Shown: positions 1 through 12,515 of the stretch, one piece after another
How positions within the stretch are numbered: the stretch's first letter is position 1
Layout of the letters: the number at the start of each line of letters is the position of its first letter
Assembly (NCBI GenBank): GCA_936450465.1
Contig: OW388291.1
Span: 33,828,656-33,892,655 of the forward strand
Direction: 5' to 3'
Length of the DNA: 64,000 bases
DNA from: Gibbula magus
Taxonomy: Eukaryota; Mollusca; Gastropoda; Trochida; Trochidae
Translations under genes and position numbers: made by a program
The notes under the pieces: generated by a model
What the model saw: only the letters and a program-made list of their open reading frames with translations
Told to the model about the DNA's origin: nothing
The model's database searches: none

Positions 1-163
1 TTGAAATTGATTTTAAAATTTTACAAAATTAAGAAAACAATATGTATTGATGACAGCATATAAACATCTTGTTTGCAAATCCTTTTCTATTTACTGAACA
101 AGATATGTTAAACTCTATCCCATAATATTGACATGGATTTGATTATCCGTGAATCGGTATTAT

Positions 164-3100
164 GTTTTAAACATATTTATTCATGTTAATTATACATGAA
201 TAAGGACATGCAAATAAGCCAAAGGTTTATCTAAATGCCTGTCCTCGTCAAGATACAATACATACAATATAAATACGGATGGCATCATGAATACACACAC
301 GCACATTTCATACAGTGATTGCAATGTCAGAACAGTAATGAATTATTAGATCGGTATTATATAGTAAAACAGATATCCACTTGTGTAACTACGTTTAATT
401 TTTCATAGAATACATTATGACAAAGCTAAAGTTGACTTCCCAGATAAACCGTTACCAGATGTTGATTATATGAGTTGACATAAATAAGGCAAGTGGCCCA
501 GATACACTTAGTAATAAGTTCACCAAGCTAGCTGCATAATCAATTTCCTTGCCCCTCATATATTTACATTTACATAAATCATTGTGTGGGTATATATTTC
601 CTCCCTTATGGAAAGACGTTTCTGTATATCATTTGCACAAGAAAGGCAGTGTAAATGAATATCAAAATTATAGACCTGTAGTATTTCCTTCCTGTATTTG
701 AAAGATGAGTTTTCAAACAGTGTTCAACTTTTTTCGAGACAAAAATGTCAGGGTTTATGCCAGGTGAAAGTAATGCATATCAACTTACATACCTCTATGA
801 CATCATAGCAAACGCTTTAGACAATTATTATGTTAATGGATTTAATTTGAAAACCGTTCTTTAAGGTAAAAATGACTTATCTGATGAGACTAACTTAACA
901 ATTGTGGATTCTGTTGACACATTTATTGACTTAAGTTAACGTTTCTAAATTTAGAAAGCACGTGAAGTTTAACCAAATGTTATATTTGTTAGCATGCAAC
1001 ACGTACATTTCTTATTTATTATTATTATTTATTTCCAAAAAGAAATCTGGATTGGCGAACAAGCCATAGTACAATGAAAGCAAAAGCTGGACGCAGAAAC
1101 AATATATATGGAATAATTTTTAAGCAAAAGACAAATCAGTTAATCCTCGAATCTGTCTATAATTTTATTCAAGAGTCACTAACATTTAAATCATACTATT
1201 CAGCATGTGTCCTTTTAGATATTTCCGAATTAGTGTTTTGCTTTTTGCCTTTGTGTAATCATTTGATCACTGAATTTGTACATTGATCTTGAATTATAAA
1301 TTGTACTTTGATATATTTAGTAGAGCGGCACTACATAAGCCAATAAGTCGAAGTATCATCCTTTCAGTGCATTACTGTTTTACCTAAATGGTTATTTTAC
1401 TAATTTCCTTGTGAAAATTAAATGTTGAAAATTAATGTTATTCTATTACATGTATTCACCTTTATTTAATGTTGTGCTTTCTCAGTTTTGATGAATGAAT
1501 ATGTATTATGTACTGGAGAGGTATTTATAAAGGTGTAATGTATGTGGTTTAAACATATTTATTCATGAAGAATGTGGTTTGGTAAAAAGCAAACTGTTGC
1601 TTATATTAACACACGAGAACTGGACATAAAAACAACCAGCTATAACATAATCATATGGTTTAAACTCATTATTATTCAATAAAGAATCTGTGCACATGAT
1701 TGTTGTTTATGAACATTCTCTACATGTGTAATGTATACATTCATTCTGCTTCGAATCACTACCCGCTCATACATTTTATTGCATCAACATGTATAAATTA
1801 CTCTGTATGACACATTAATAAACAATATATCTTTCCTCATTTTGAGTGAGACGCTCAGGGTTCATTCATCCATAACAAGGCTACTGGTCACGCATCACGC
1901 AAGTAACCATCTAATCCCCTCTTAATCCCTGTCAAAACATACAGATGTGTGACAGGGTGAGGTGTCACCATGACACAAGATCAAAGTTAATCTGTTTGTG
2001 TTTAAAGATTAAAAAGAACCAAATATTTAAGAATACATTACAAAAACAACTAACAAAAATATATATCATATATCAACATAATATATACTAATATATTATA
2101 TAATTTGTGACTTTTTTCTTGTAACATGTGTCCCTACATTCAAGTCTACACGGCAATATTATAATTGTAAATTAGTTCCTTATTCAGACAGAAAGTAGTT
2201 AGCAAACTTTGAAACCGATAATTTAATTTCTTTTCATATTATCAGGTCCTTGTTATAATGATTTCAGGAAAGCTTATATTCAACCTTGATATTTGAATAA
2301 AGCTAGTTGTTTAAGAAGTGAAATAAAATTATATTCTCTGCATTGTCCTCAACCTATCTGTTTATGATCACTTTGGTTTAAACATATAGCAGACTAGGAG
2401 AATTTAACAATAAACTAAAACAAAAAGCCACAATGTTATGTATGTTTGTGCCGTGCCGTGCCTTGTTGGCGTTACCTATATCCAGATATCTATTCTGCTG
2501 ACATCATAACACCTAGTTTTGTTTGGTGTTTTCGTTTCTTATAATATTACTTGTCTTGTTTTGTTTTGTTGTTGAATTTGTAAATTTATGATATTTTGTA
2601 AATTCACCATGACGCATAATGTCCTGTAGTCTGGAGCTGTATTCACTTTAACTTTTAAAGTTCGTTTACCAATCCATTTCATATATGAAATAAATAAGTT
2701 TAAACCATATTTAAACGTATTTTATTTCATAAACATGAAAAAATTATTGGCGAACAAGGCACAATCCGCTCCGGCACATATATATTTTTAAAAATCATAT
2801 TTTGAAAATCATTCTAAATTATCTAAATAAATATAATGGAACGAAACTGCAACAAATTATCAATTAACACTTATGTACGTATATCTATAGTTTGATTGTC
2901 TTGATTTTTCATTTGTTGTTAACATGTTACCAGCTCTTGTGAATTTGTTTATGTTTTATGTAGTGGTGAGGCATTCACATAAGCAGAGTTTTGCTTGTTT
3001 GCCAAACCACATTCTTATTGAATAAACATATGTTTAAACCATATATTTTTAAAAAGCTGGTTACAAGATAAATGAGACAGAAAAATGAAAATTAACATTT

Positions 3101-3925
3101 GTATAACATCAGACATGAATATTGTTATGTTGTTAGGTGTGACTAATAATGAAGTGGGCTGCAGCTCAGAATTTAATCATTAACTACAATAACTTTCAAA
3201 GAAACCGGTTGCTTTTACTGATAAACTGATGTAATGAGTTCAAAATATTATTGTAAGTGGTGTCCTTCAAGGAGCTGTTATCATATGATTGAAACAGTAT
3301 TTATTTTCCAGATGGTACATGGAAAGGGGGATCGATAAACAGGGTTACCCCTATATAAATATCTCTCCCCGTGATCATATTATACTGTTGTTATGTCCTA
3401 GCCTTGATTGTAAAAATACATATTTGATCTTAAATGGTAGTAGCTTCAGCAAGTAAACAGATAGCGAAGTACATGTAAGTTTTCGTTATTGTGACCACAT
3501 GAAAATCTGGACGTTTCCGAGATATGTGATTTAAACATATTTATTCCATAAATGGATCCGGATTGGCAAACAAGTTGACGCTTATGTCAATGCCGCTCTG
3601 GGATACAAAATACATAAAATAAATGTCATGATGAATGTACAATAAATTGTATTACATGTCTGAAAAGAATAATACACCAATTTATGATATATGTCTATTA
3701 TAACGGTGGGTAATCCATAATCCAGGCTCTTCATTTCTCATAGCAAACGCTTCTTATGAAATATCTATTAAAATGATGTTGTGTTTTTCTACATTCATGT
3801 ATGTATGATTATATTTATGATGTAATTATTCTGTTTTATGTTCTTTTCGGAAGAAACAGTTATATAGGGAAAACCTGTTTGTTGATTCCCCTGAGTACAT
3901 GAATAAATATTGTTAAAACCATATA
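164..3925. repeat. cluster of short dispersed repeats (TTTAAACATATTTATT family)
   Basis: At least seven degenerate copies in both orientations, near 164, 1018, 1545, 2690, 2990 (inverted), 3524 and 3888 (inverted). The shared core is TTTAAACATATTTATTCAT, then a GAATGTGG-like block, then TTGGCGAACAAG, and in the longer copies a CCGCTC(C/T)GG stretch. They flank the RT relic and may be the termini of that LINE or of a non-autonomous partner. Nothing else coding is seen in 861-3925. Confidence 0.65.
430..860 (+). pseudogene. decayed non-LTR retrotransposon reverse transcriptase
   Basis: Conceptual translation with stops and one deletion/frameshift gives, in order, DINKASGPDTLSNKF, PPLWKDVSVYHLHKKGS, NEYQNYRPVVFPSCI, then in another frame SGFMPGESNAYQLTYLYDII. 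This matches the N-terminal RT blocks of CR1/L2/jockey-type LINEs (ASGPD, W-K-x-A, HKKG, NYRPI, SGFRPG, QL-L--I). The catalytic YADD region is not visible. The copy is dead: stops follow LAA and PSCI. Confidence 0.85.
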
Positions 3926-4199
3926 AAATCTGAAAAGGTTTATTTCAACATTTACAGGAGAGCTGTAGTCATCTATCAAGAGAAATGAGCTTTGCCTCAA
4001 GTTGGTACCCATATTGACCACACTAATTAATCCATCGTTAATCCCTCGTCTGGGTGAATCTTGTTGACACTCTGAGGTGTACAAACTAAACGGGCTCTTT
4101 GTTTGTTATTTAACATTGTGTTCATCTCTTGTGAATACCATCCGTGAAATGCAGACGTCTTTGTTAAGTGTCAATTAAGATACTCAGACAATACTAGTA

Positions 4200-4445
4200 A
4201 TTCACTTGTGACCAGCTAAGCAGGTGTGAACTAGTCACCTGTAAAAACACACACGGGTGGCTTATGGGCCTTATGTTGCCTGTCAATAGAATCACGTCAC
4301 AGCCAATGGATGATATACTGTTTTGAGTTATCCAATGAAATCAGTAACTGTTAAGTGAAACACCAATGAGATTTGAGCTGAAATCCGGGATAATCAATTG
4401 GGCAAGATGTTAACCATTTATCTCGAGTTACTACACGTGTAAACA
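4200..4445. promoter_or_regulatory. possible regulatory block with CCAAT and E-box motifs
   Basis: A T-box half-site (AGGTGTGA), a CRE-like CACGTCAC followed by GCCAATGG, two more CCAAT cores (TCCAATG, ACCAATG) and ACACGTGT lie within about 245 bp of otherwise AT-rich DNA. No adjacent gene start was identified, so this is motif clustering only. Confidence 0.25.
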
Positions 4446-4894
4446 CCTAAGAGTTTCATCAATGGTGGATACACATGTTGTGTAGTGTTAATACCTGTAT
4501 TTGATTTTGATATTCATAGTGTTCTTTCGGATGCGCTTTTTTAAAAGGTGAGTTTTAGGTTTTTCATAAATCTATCACGATCCAGACAACAATTATAAAA
4601 GAACTTGTATAAAGAACTTTAATGCAGGTAACTTAAACTTATGCATTTGATACTGATACATATGATAGGATAGCAACAATGACAAAGAGCCACACATATC
4701 AAACGTGATTTTACACATGCTTCAATGTATAATTTTCTCAATAAAAAGCGTCTACATGAATCTAATGTCGTCTGACAGAAACAACTAATGCCAAAACTGT
4801 ATGACAGGGTTAAACCTCGTTCGTCTGTGGTATAATTTGCAGTATTATGTGTAATATTTTAAAATTTCTAACAAATTCCGATAGTTTAATATAG

Positions 4895-5040
4895 TTTCCT
4901 GAAGTATCCTGAAGTATTCTGACGTATCCTGAATCATGAAACCCGGAGTATCCAGAACAGGATATTTTTGGATACCCCGAGTATCCTATGGTATACTGAT
5001 ACTGAAATTCGGAGTATCCTGGTCAGGAAACTTCATGAAA
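4895..5040. repeat. local GTATCCTGAA repeats with inverted copies
   Basis: GTATCCTGA-like words recur six or more times, and TTTCCTGAAG on the left is answered by CAGGAAACTTCA on the right, so the block can fold back on itself. Probably a small inverted-repeat element. Confidence 0.5.
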
Positions 5041-6329
5041 TCACTTCTGTTTCTCATGTGCATGTCGTTTGAGTGGGAAACGCCCTCGAGAAGTGTAAAA
5101 TATTTCGTAAAATAGGGAATCCTCGAAATATGGCCTTCCAATCCTCCCAATCAAAATAGAATAAACATATTCCCCAAATCATCAAACAAAATGGCAAAAA
5201 ATTTGGAGAGAAACAATACAAATCCCTTCTCAAGTGAGTATACCTTATCAATGAATCCTACTTATAAGTGGAAAATTTATTCACAAAGACCTGACCAAAA
5301 TCCAATGAACATTATACTCTAGCCCTCAACACACTGGCCTTACGAGCTATTTCCATCTTTCTTACAGGGAGTTTTCACCCTAAGGTCAACACAATGCAAT
5401 TAAATAACATGCAGACCCTGGACTCACAGCCAGTGAATTATATCTTTTAAATGTTGTTTTCCCCCCAAAAAAGTCTGTCCTGGTGAATAAGATGAAAATA
5501 GGTGTGGCGTGTTATCGTTTCACCACCAGACAGAACAGCAGGGTCAGGGGCTAGGGGCCTGGGTCAGACAGGCACTGGGTAGAGTGTTGCAGTTAGACTA
5601 AAATTTAGTCTATGGAATTTGTATAATAACTGTAAGGGATGGTTCTATCGCCATATTGGATTTGTGCATTGCGTGAAATGAAAACACGCTATATTGTATC
5701 TAATTTTACAACTTTTTGATTACTAAAGACATTCACTGATAGAGTATTCTAACAGTAACAAATAACGTGTTCTAAAACTAATAAACAATTTGCTCTTATG
5801 CTGTAGCGAAGTTTTCCCAACCCGCAGCGCCGATGAATGGCTTCAGTTCTCATTAATTGTTTTATTTTTCAACAAATGTGCGCTTGTGTTTATCAAGTTT
5901 TGAAATATAAAGTCATCAAAATGTTACCTTCATAAGTATCTTTCAATTTCACTGTGTTTTAATCAGATATTAATAACATACATGTGTAAGCAGGAATATC
6001 CTCCAGAATTTCATTTCCACAAAAAATACCCTGATAGAACCCTCCTCTTAACGAACTGGCTGACCCCAACCTGCCTATCCCTCAAGCAAGCAAGACTCTG
6101 AAGCCCTGTTATATAAAATGATGTAATTGGCTCTCAGCTGGCTTGAAACAAACAGCCTGGTGACTGGAATAAGTGGGAAAAACCTGAATTTGATAATAGC
6201 TCTAAAACTCTTATCTTTTTCATTAGGCGGATGAAACTTGGAAGTCTTGGTCTCCATCATACAGAGAAGTTATTAAAAAAAATGAGCTTCATAGCAGTAC
6301 TAGTTCCTGAAGTGAAATTTAAGGTTTCT
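5041..6329. other. no gene recognised
   Basis: Unique-looking intergenic DNA. It contains the palindrome GACTAAAATTTAGTC at 5597-5611, with a near copy at about 61003. GGGATGGTTCTATC at 5638 and its rough inverse near 6030 may bound a 400-bp element. No exon of the secreted-protein gene could be placed here. Confidence 0.5.
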
Positions 6330-6805
6330 GTTTAACACCCTGCCACGCCTATATTTGAGAAGAGATTTTAACCAAATGAACATACTTAAGTCTATATTTT
6401 ATAAAGATGTTATTTTAAAAAATTTAGCTTTCTGTATTAAATGACCTTAGTGTGGACCCCCTGCCACGCTCATATTTGACGGGGATCAAAATGAACAAAC
6501 TTGAGCTTCAAATTAAAAAGATTTAATTCTGAAACTTTCAGCTTCCTATGACAACTGGTTTCGGAGAAGTCGTTTAAAGGTTTTAGGGAAACTGCCTGCC
6601 ATTATCATATTTGAGGGGAGGGGATAAAATGTACAAAATAATATCCCCTAGGTGCAAGGTACCTCCCCACGAAATTTCAGCTTTGGGGGTTTAGCGGTTC
6701 TGGAGAAGTCGAAAATGCGAAAAGTTAACGGACGGGAAGGACGGACGGACGGCCACCGGACGCCATGCCATGCCATAAGCCCATCGGGCGTTTCAGGCCT
6801 GATAA
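6330..6805 (+). repeat. dispersed repeat, copy 1 (longest)
   Basis: Contains three internal blocks starting CCTGCCACGCC-like at about 6338, 6459 and 6593, each followed by ATATTTGAG. Then come GGTGCAAGGTACCTCC, TTTCAGCTTTGGGG, a GGAC-rich run (ACGGACGGACGG) and GCCATAAGCCCATCGGGC. Related, shorter copies are at 34385-34800, 38375-38720 and 47222-47410. No protein is encoded. I recognise the layout from mollusc genomic sequence but cannot name the family. Confidence 0.75.
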
Positions 6806-6869
6806 GCTGAAAAGTATACAGAAATTAACGAGATCTTTGAGAAAGGTAATCTTTTTATAAATGTCTTAC

Positions 6870-6912
6870 CGATACAAGCGCAAATCCCCCAAGCAACGAT
6901 CAGTAACTTCAT
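6870..6912 (-). CDS. first coding exon of a probable secreted protein
   Basis: ATG at 6912 opens MKLLIVAWGICACI plus one base, followed directly by a consensus donor GTAAGA. Basic residue, hydrophobic core and small/Cys residues form a typical signal peptide, so the product should be secreted. A TATA box lies about 80 nt upstream. An in-frame ATG at 6966 would add 18 residues but sits about where transcription should start. An alternative reading has TTTCAG near 6940 as an acceptor, making this an internal exon. The downstream exons (towards lower coordinates) were not found, so the mature protein is unknown. Confidence 0.55.
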
Positions 6913-6988
6913 GCTTGCAGAGAGATTTGAATCCAACTGAAACGAAATGCCTGGGAAGGGTGGCATATCAACACCTGCTTATCTGGTA

Positions 6989-6998
6989 TATTATATAG
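6989..6998 (-). promoter_or_regulatory. TATA box for the secreted-protein exon
   Basis: CTATATAATA on the minus strand, placing the start of transcription near 6965 and giving a 5' UTR of about 50 nt before the ATG at 6912. This spacing is normal for a TATA promoter. Confidence 0.5.
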
Positions 6999-6999
6999 A

Positions 7000-7962
7000 T
7001 AAACCACACCAAAAAAAAACGTGACTTTGTAACTTGAATGTTTTTTGGATGAAAATCAACGGAGAATACCAGAGAATTAAAGTTAAATTTATTTACTGTT
7101 CTATAATATTTTTTGTAAACTGATGGTAAACGGTTCTACTTCTTGTTCTTCGCCAGATTTTTTTATGCAAAGAATATATACAAATATTGAAGTTGAAACA
7201 GTTTAATGATTAAAAAGAGATCAATTTCTATGAAGATTACATCGTAGCATGCCTAAATTACGTTAGTTTGTGGATGAAGTGAAGTCTAATGTCAGATATC
7301 ACGATATTCAAATCAGATGAACACAATTTCCCAGCAAACAATCATTGATTTCCATGTATGATTTGTGTTTTCTGTTTCCAGAAACTGTTTGTCAGTGAAA
7401 GATGTTAGTGAGTGTTACTGCCACACTACTAGTCCAGTTTATTTGGTTCAAAACGCAGGGGCGTGTATTGACGATAGCAATACGTCCTTTGGTCAAATAC
7501 TTGATAAAAAGTAGTTTGTTAGCGAGCGATTCCTTGACCTAGAACGTATTATTCTCAACAATGCAAGCCCAGTTGGTCCAAAGGAGGAACACGTGGACAA
7601 TGGACCTTGACTTGCTGCACCAATTAAATCAAATGTAATTTTGTAGATAGGAAGACAGATGTGTTTCTATAGCGTTAAATATGACTTATAACGAGTACAA
7701 ATATACGTGCTTACATACGCGAGACCTGCATGTCCTTGGTTTTCATTGAAACACATAATATATATGATATATTAAGCATTTGGGGGTGAATATGAAAGTC
7801 GAGCAAGAAGATATCACCTTAGCCATCACCTTTTGTAATATGATACATTTAGAACCAAATAAAATATGAATGCAAAACTGATCATGCATAGGGGCTGATT
7901 TCTGCCATTTGCGTCTTTGTTACTTCCTGTTATTTAAACCTAGGACGAAATAGTGAAGTAGT
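7000..7962. other. upstream flank of the secreted-protein gene
   Basis: No coding signal. Nuclear-receptor-like half sites (TTGACCTAG near 7544, GGACCTTGAC near 7601) and CACGTG at 7590-7595 lie about 550-700 bp upstream of the TATA box. They may be regulatory or chance. Confidence 0.3.
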
Positions 7963-8117
7963 TTTCCGAGTTCTTAAAATTTCAAAATAGTGCATCTACC
8001 GGGATACGAACTCATATCGTTCAGGGGTGTCCACGCCAAACTTGTGGCGAGGAATCTACAGAACCTGTTCGTATCCCGGTAGATGCATTATTTTGCAATT
8101 TTTTTTCCTCGGAAATT
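7963..8117. repeat. long hairpin / MITE-like inverted repeat
   Basis: Inner arms of 28 nt at about 7987-8014 and 8067-8094 (core CATCTACCGGGATACGAAC) pair with a single mismatch around a loop of about 52 nt. Pairing continues less perfectly outwards to TTTCCGAG at 7963 and its complement CTCGGAAA near 8110. The layout fits a small foldback transposon. Confidence 0.75.
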
Positions 8118-8794
8118 TTAATCAGACTGTAAAATAAGCATGACTGTCCTCGATGAAAACTGTTAAAAACCTAGGTACGGCATTTGCATGTTCCCGCCAA
8201 ATATCAAATACTGGGCTTTGTAACTGGGTCATTATTAGCTGACAGTATATTTTAAGCGATTTTACCATATTTTTTCAAGATGTTTTTTGATCAATTTATT
8301 GAACTCCCTTCGTGGCTCAGATGAGCAAAATGCTTATTTTTAAAGCTTTGAAAAACATATCTTTGTTATTACCGATCGATTTTTATGATTGATGGCTTAT
8401 TTTATAGAAATGTGTATTGGCTTTGGCGTGGTATATTGAATGATAATATAATGACAACATTCTGAAATGTAATTTCAAACAGACATAGGATGTTGACCTC
8501 GTAACATCGATTTACTTTTTTTGTATAGTATAAGAGGCTGGATCGTCGACTTCATATTCTTTCTAGCTAATCGCTAGATTGTCGAAAATACAAGTCCCTG
8601 AACTGGTTTTGTACACAATAGCTTGTATTCAAGGATGACCATTCGGTAAATTGTCCAGCTTTTTTGATTGAACAGATGCTCGTAGAAAATTAGAAAGAAT
8701 TAAATCATTCTACCGTTAAGAATAACCAGATTGGTTGATGTCGCATATCGATAGAAGCGCACATAAAATAACCATAAGTTAACTGTCACCAGCC
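8118..8794. other. no gene recognised
   Basis: AT-rich DNA with no supported exon, repeat array or RNA gene. Confidence 0.5.
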
Positions 8795-8875
8795 TTAGTA
8801 TATGAAGCGCCACCTATATGATGTTTTTATGTTTGACATAAGCGACGTACAATAAACGTCTTCCGGTTCCGCCAT
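8795..8875 (-). CDS. possible gene start or tiny ORF (MAEPEDVY...)
   Basis: ATG at 8875 in a strong context (CAACCATGGCGG) opens MAEPEDVYCTSLMSNIKTSY and reaches a stop after 26 residues. A CTTCCGG (ETS-type) motif lies just inside the ORF on the plus strand. Acidic MAEPED-like starts are common for cytosolic proteins. The only nearby donor (ATAG|GTGGCG) is poor. This could be the first exon of an unplaced gene or chance. Confidence 0.25.
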   Translation of the reverse strand: MAEPEDVYCTSLMSNIKTSYRWRFIY

Positions 8876-9612
8876 GGTTGTCTTGGAGTCGTACATAACA
8901 GTTGATCCGTAAAGTGTGATTGAAAAGAAAACAACACTTTGAAAAACTTTGATAACTTTATTTCTACAATTCCCTCGACTTACAGCATTTCGCTGCATGC
9001 TTGTAGAAACCAAATATAGGAGGGAGCCATGTCTCTCATAATGTCCATGGTGTATGTTATATCAACAATGTCATTCACTCCGCCATGTCTTGATTGACTG
9101 GTGCAATGCTGATAAAGGCAAATAAACCTTCACGTATGTTGTAACATATCACATGTCGTCAACATTAGTATATGTAATCGATGGTTTTGACTTTATCAAC
9201 ATTGTCTGTCAGAAGTAACACGTTCTCCACAGTAGCACATGTTGTTAATATAACAATATACATTTGAAAATATGACAGTTTCATTTCGTCCTGTAAATGT
9301 TAGAATAAGCAAATGATATATATATTCTTGCAATGATAACATACGCAATCATAACATGTATGATAATCAACATCAAATGTTGAAACGCTACTTAGACATA
9401 TATAAATGACAATTTCCATTCAAAACCGTCTGTGGAAAGGACTGAAACCGTCATACAAAGGCGGAAAGTCAGCAAACAGACCAAAACATCATGAATATCT
9501 GTTCTTGCAAATATATACAAACCCAAAATCGACATTGGGTGAAAACATCCTAAATTATCTACACTCATGCACTCACAGCAACAAGATGACAATGTGCACT
9601 GGTCTGTCATCC

Positions 9613-10730
9613 AGCATTAATACATCATAATGTCAACATCATAATGCATCGAGGTGCCAAGAAGATTAAACCAGCCAATACCCAATGTAATATTGTCAAG
9701 ATACCAACCCGAATCAAGATGACATCAAGACAGTTATCATTCTCCATCAAGATACAAGTCAACAAAATAATGTAGGCGTATCGAGATACAAGTCAACATC
9801 ATAATGATGGCGGTATCAAGATACAAGTCAACATGATATTTGAGGCGTATCAAGATACAAGTCAACATTATAATGGAGGCGTATCAAGATACAAGTCAAC
9901 ATCATAATGAAGGCGGTATCAAGATACAACTCAACATGATATTTGAGGCGTATCAAGATACAAGTCAACATTATAATGGAGGCGTATCAAGATACAAGTC
10001 AACATCATAATGAAGGCGGTATCAAGATACAAGTCAACATGATAATTGAGGCGTATCAGGATACAAGTCAACATTATAATGGAGGCGTATAAAGATACAA
10101 GCCAACATCATAATGGAGGCGATATCAAGATACAAGCCAACATCATAATTGAGGCGTATCAAGATACAAGTCAACATCACAATGAAGGCTTATCAAGATA
10201 CAAGTCAAGATCATAATGAAGGCGGTATCAAGATACAAGTCAACATCATAATTGGGGCGTATCAAGATACAAGTCAACATCATAATGGAGACGTATAAAG
10301 ATACAAGTCAACATCATAATGGAGACGTATCAAGATACAAGTCAACATTATAATGGAGACGTATCAAGATACAACTCAACATCATAATTGAGGCGTATCA
10401 AGATACAACTCAACATCATAATTGAGGCGTATCAAGATACAACTCAACATCATAATTGAGGCGTATCAAGATACAACTCAACATCATAATTGAGGCGTAT
10501 CAAGATACAACTCAACATCATAATTGAGGCGTATCAAGATACAAGACAACATCATAATGGAGACGTATCAAGATACAACTCAACATCATAATTGAGGCGT
10601 ATCAAGATACAAGTCAACATCATAATGAAGGCGGTATCAAGATACAAGACAACATCATAATGAAGGCGGTATCAAGATACAAGACAACATCATAATGGAG
10701 ACGTATCAAGATACAAGTCACCATCAGGTA
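9613..10730 (+). repeat. 34-bp minisatellite, about 29 copies
   Basis: The unit is TGAGGCGTATCAAGATACAA followed by a (C/G)TCAACATCATAAT block. The array is regular from 9745, with degenerate copies back to about 9613. Sub-types differ at GAGGCG/GAAGGCGG and CTCAAC/GTCAAC. Six near-identical copies stand together at about 10370-10530, the most recently amplified core. Confidence 0.95.
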
Positions 10731-12390
10731 ACATCAGGTACATAATCAGATCCCAATCGACATGAAGACGCCAGTAAGCATGAAGCGTAATGGCTCAAAT
10801 GGCAGTCTAAGGGATGACGACAGATCGCCTATGCAGCGATGCATATGACAGAAGTTTATGATGAGGATTACTATTATACAATGATTTGGCACTGAGTTTT
10901 CCTTGTTGTTCAAGTCTTGGACAGATGGGCACGCTTGCTGGTCTAAATTGTCATGGTGGGAGTAGGGATGGGCGTCGGCACGATCAAAGGGGCACCTTGG
11001 AAAAATACTATTCGATGATTGGTTATCAACATTATGCCATATTTGCTGCAAGCCATTTCTACTTATTTGCAGAATGGCATACCTTTGATTTCAACGTGCT
11101 ATGCCATTTTATTTGTATCATGTCATATCATGTCATTGCACCCTTTCAAAGTGTCACTGTAACACGTCATACATTGTTGGCAATGGGCCATATAACGTCA
11201 GTCCTTCAAGATATTTTTATGCTGAATGGTAATTTTAAACCGACATAATATTTAGTGTGTAGAAAGCACATACAAAGGCTAAAGAGATTAAACGCCTCAT
11301 GTGACAAAATCTTAATAGCCCAAAACCTAATGTAGGAATAGATTGCATAATGGTTACAAGTGTTTCGTCAACATTCAGTTGAAATCATTTACAGAAGTGT
11401 GAGGAATATTGCCCAGCGCCCTTACAGCACTTGGTAAGTATTTGGTTCCGTATATGGTAGACTTATTATCTTGTGTTAGGCACATTATTTGGAAGGACAT
11501 GTTATATTCTACGTAAAAATATCGTTTTTATTTATATTCAATGCATTATTTCAAGTTAATATATTGAATGCCTCCCCATAGTTTGGGGTATGAAAATTTA
11601 CAACATTTAGTGTAGAATCCAACGCATATCCATTCTTACTTCATCCTCTTAAAATGTACGATACACATAAAATCAACACAACTTATTGAATGTATTTGAA
11701 AATGTCATTATAAAACATAATTATTGCCTTAAAACTATACTGAGTTATGATAATTATGCACATGATCATATGGGATTTAGCATATATCAATCTGCAAAGT
11801 GGAAACTAAATTTAAGTTTTCTGTCAAATGGATAGATATATATATAACCAATCATGCATGCATTCATATATCAAGTCTAACTAGCGGTAGGTTGGAAACA
11901 CCTTGAAAGTCAAACATTACTGAATATAAATACCTTTATGTTGTGGTGTTGTTGAAATATGCCATAAAGGGTAAGTCTTATAGCCGAAAATTTAAAGGTA
12001 TGTACAGTTATAAAGCTAATTGGCGTCCGTTTGTGCAAATATTTCTATATGACAGTCATGACCTTCAAAATCGATGGTCGCCGAGCTTCCGTTTTTTTTG
12101 TTTGGGGAGTCTGCGCCTCGGACCCAATAATGGGTTATGAATACGAATTGCTCAAATAGCATGGCCAGTGGTCTTATTACAACGGCATTTATTTCTTCAC
12201 CAAGGGCACGTAACTCCACTTTCCAAAGGAGAGCATACCTCTTAGCTCGGACGCAATTCTTCTTTTTTTAAATAATAATTTAGTTGTACACAATAAATAA
12301 TAACTACAAAACGTTTCACAAGAACTTACTTTAATGCTAATTCTACGAAACAACTGCCAAAAGAGTTATTTGAGAGCTTCACAATAGGCC
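10731..12390. other. no gene recognised
   Basis: Two overlapping open frames of 100-120 codons near 10750-11250 run on opposite strands and have no recognisable domains or splice context. The rest is AT-rich and unassigned. Confidence 0.5.
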
Positions 12391-12394
12391 TATA

Positions 12395-12515
12395 TGTGTT
12401 ATACTGAATCTTGTTGGGGCCAGGGGCTCCCTAACATTTTTGCATGTAAATTCTATTGACCCCAAGCCGATGAAGCACCCCCGCCCCTGGTCAATTTCAG
12501 GATCCGCCTGTGATG
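12395..12515 (-). repeat. short GGCGGATCCTGAAATT-type repeat
   Basis: On the minus strand it reads CAGGCGGATCCTGAAATT and then a GGGGCGGGGG stretch. GGCGGATCC-type ends are common on dispersed repeats of marine invertebrates. It resembles the two copies at 58.2 and 59.4 kb only in style. Confidence 0.4.

Noticed and set aside
3860..4084. Second exon of the secreted protein (minus frame containing VCTPQSVNKIHPDEG)
   Set aside because: The phase would fit the first exon, but the acceptor near 4092 lacks a pyrimidine tract and the resulting peptide would be only about 33 residues. Not convincing.
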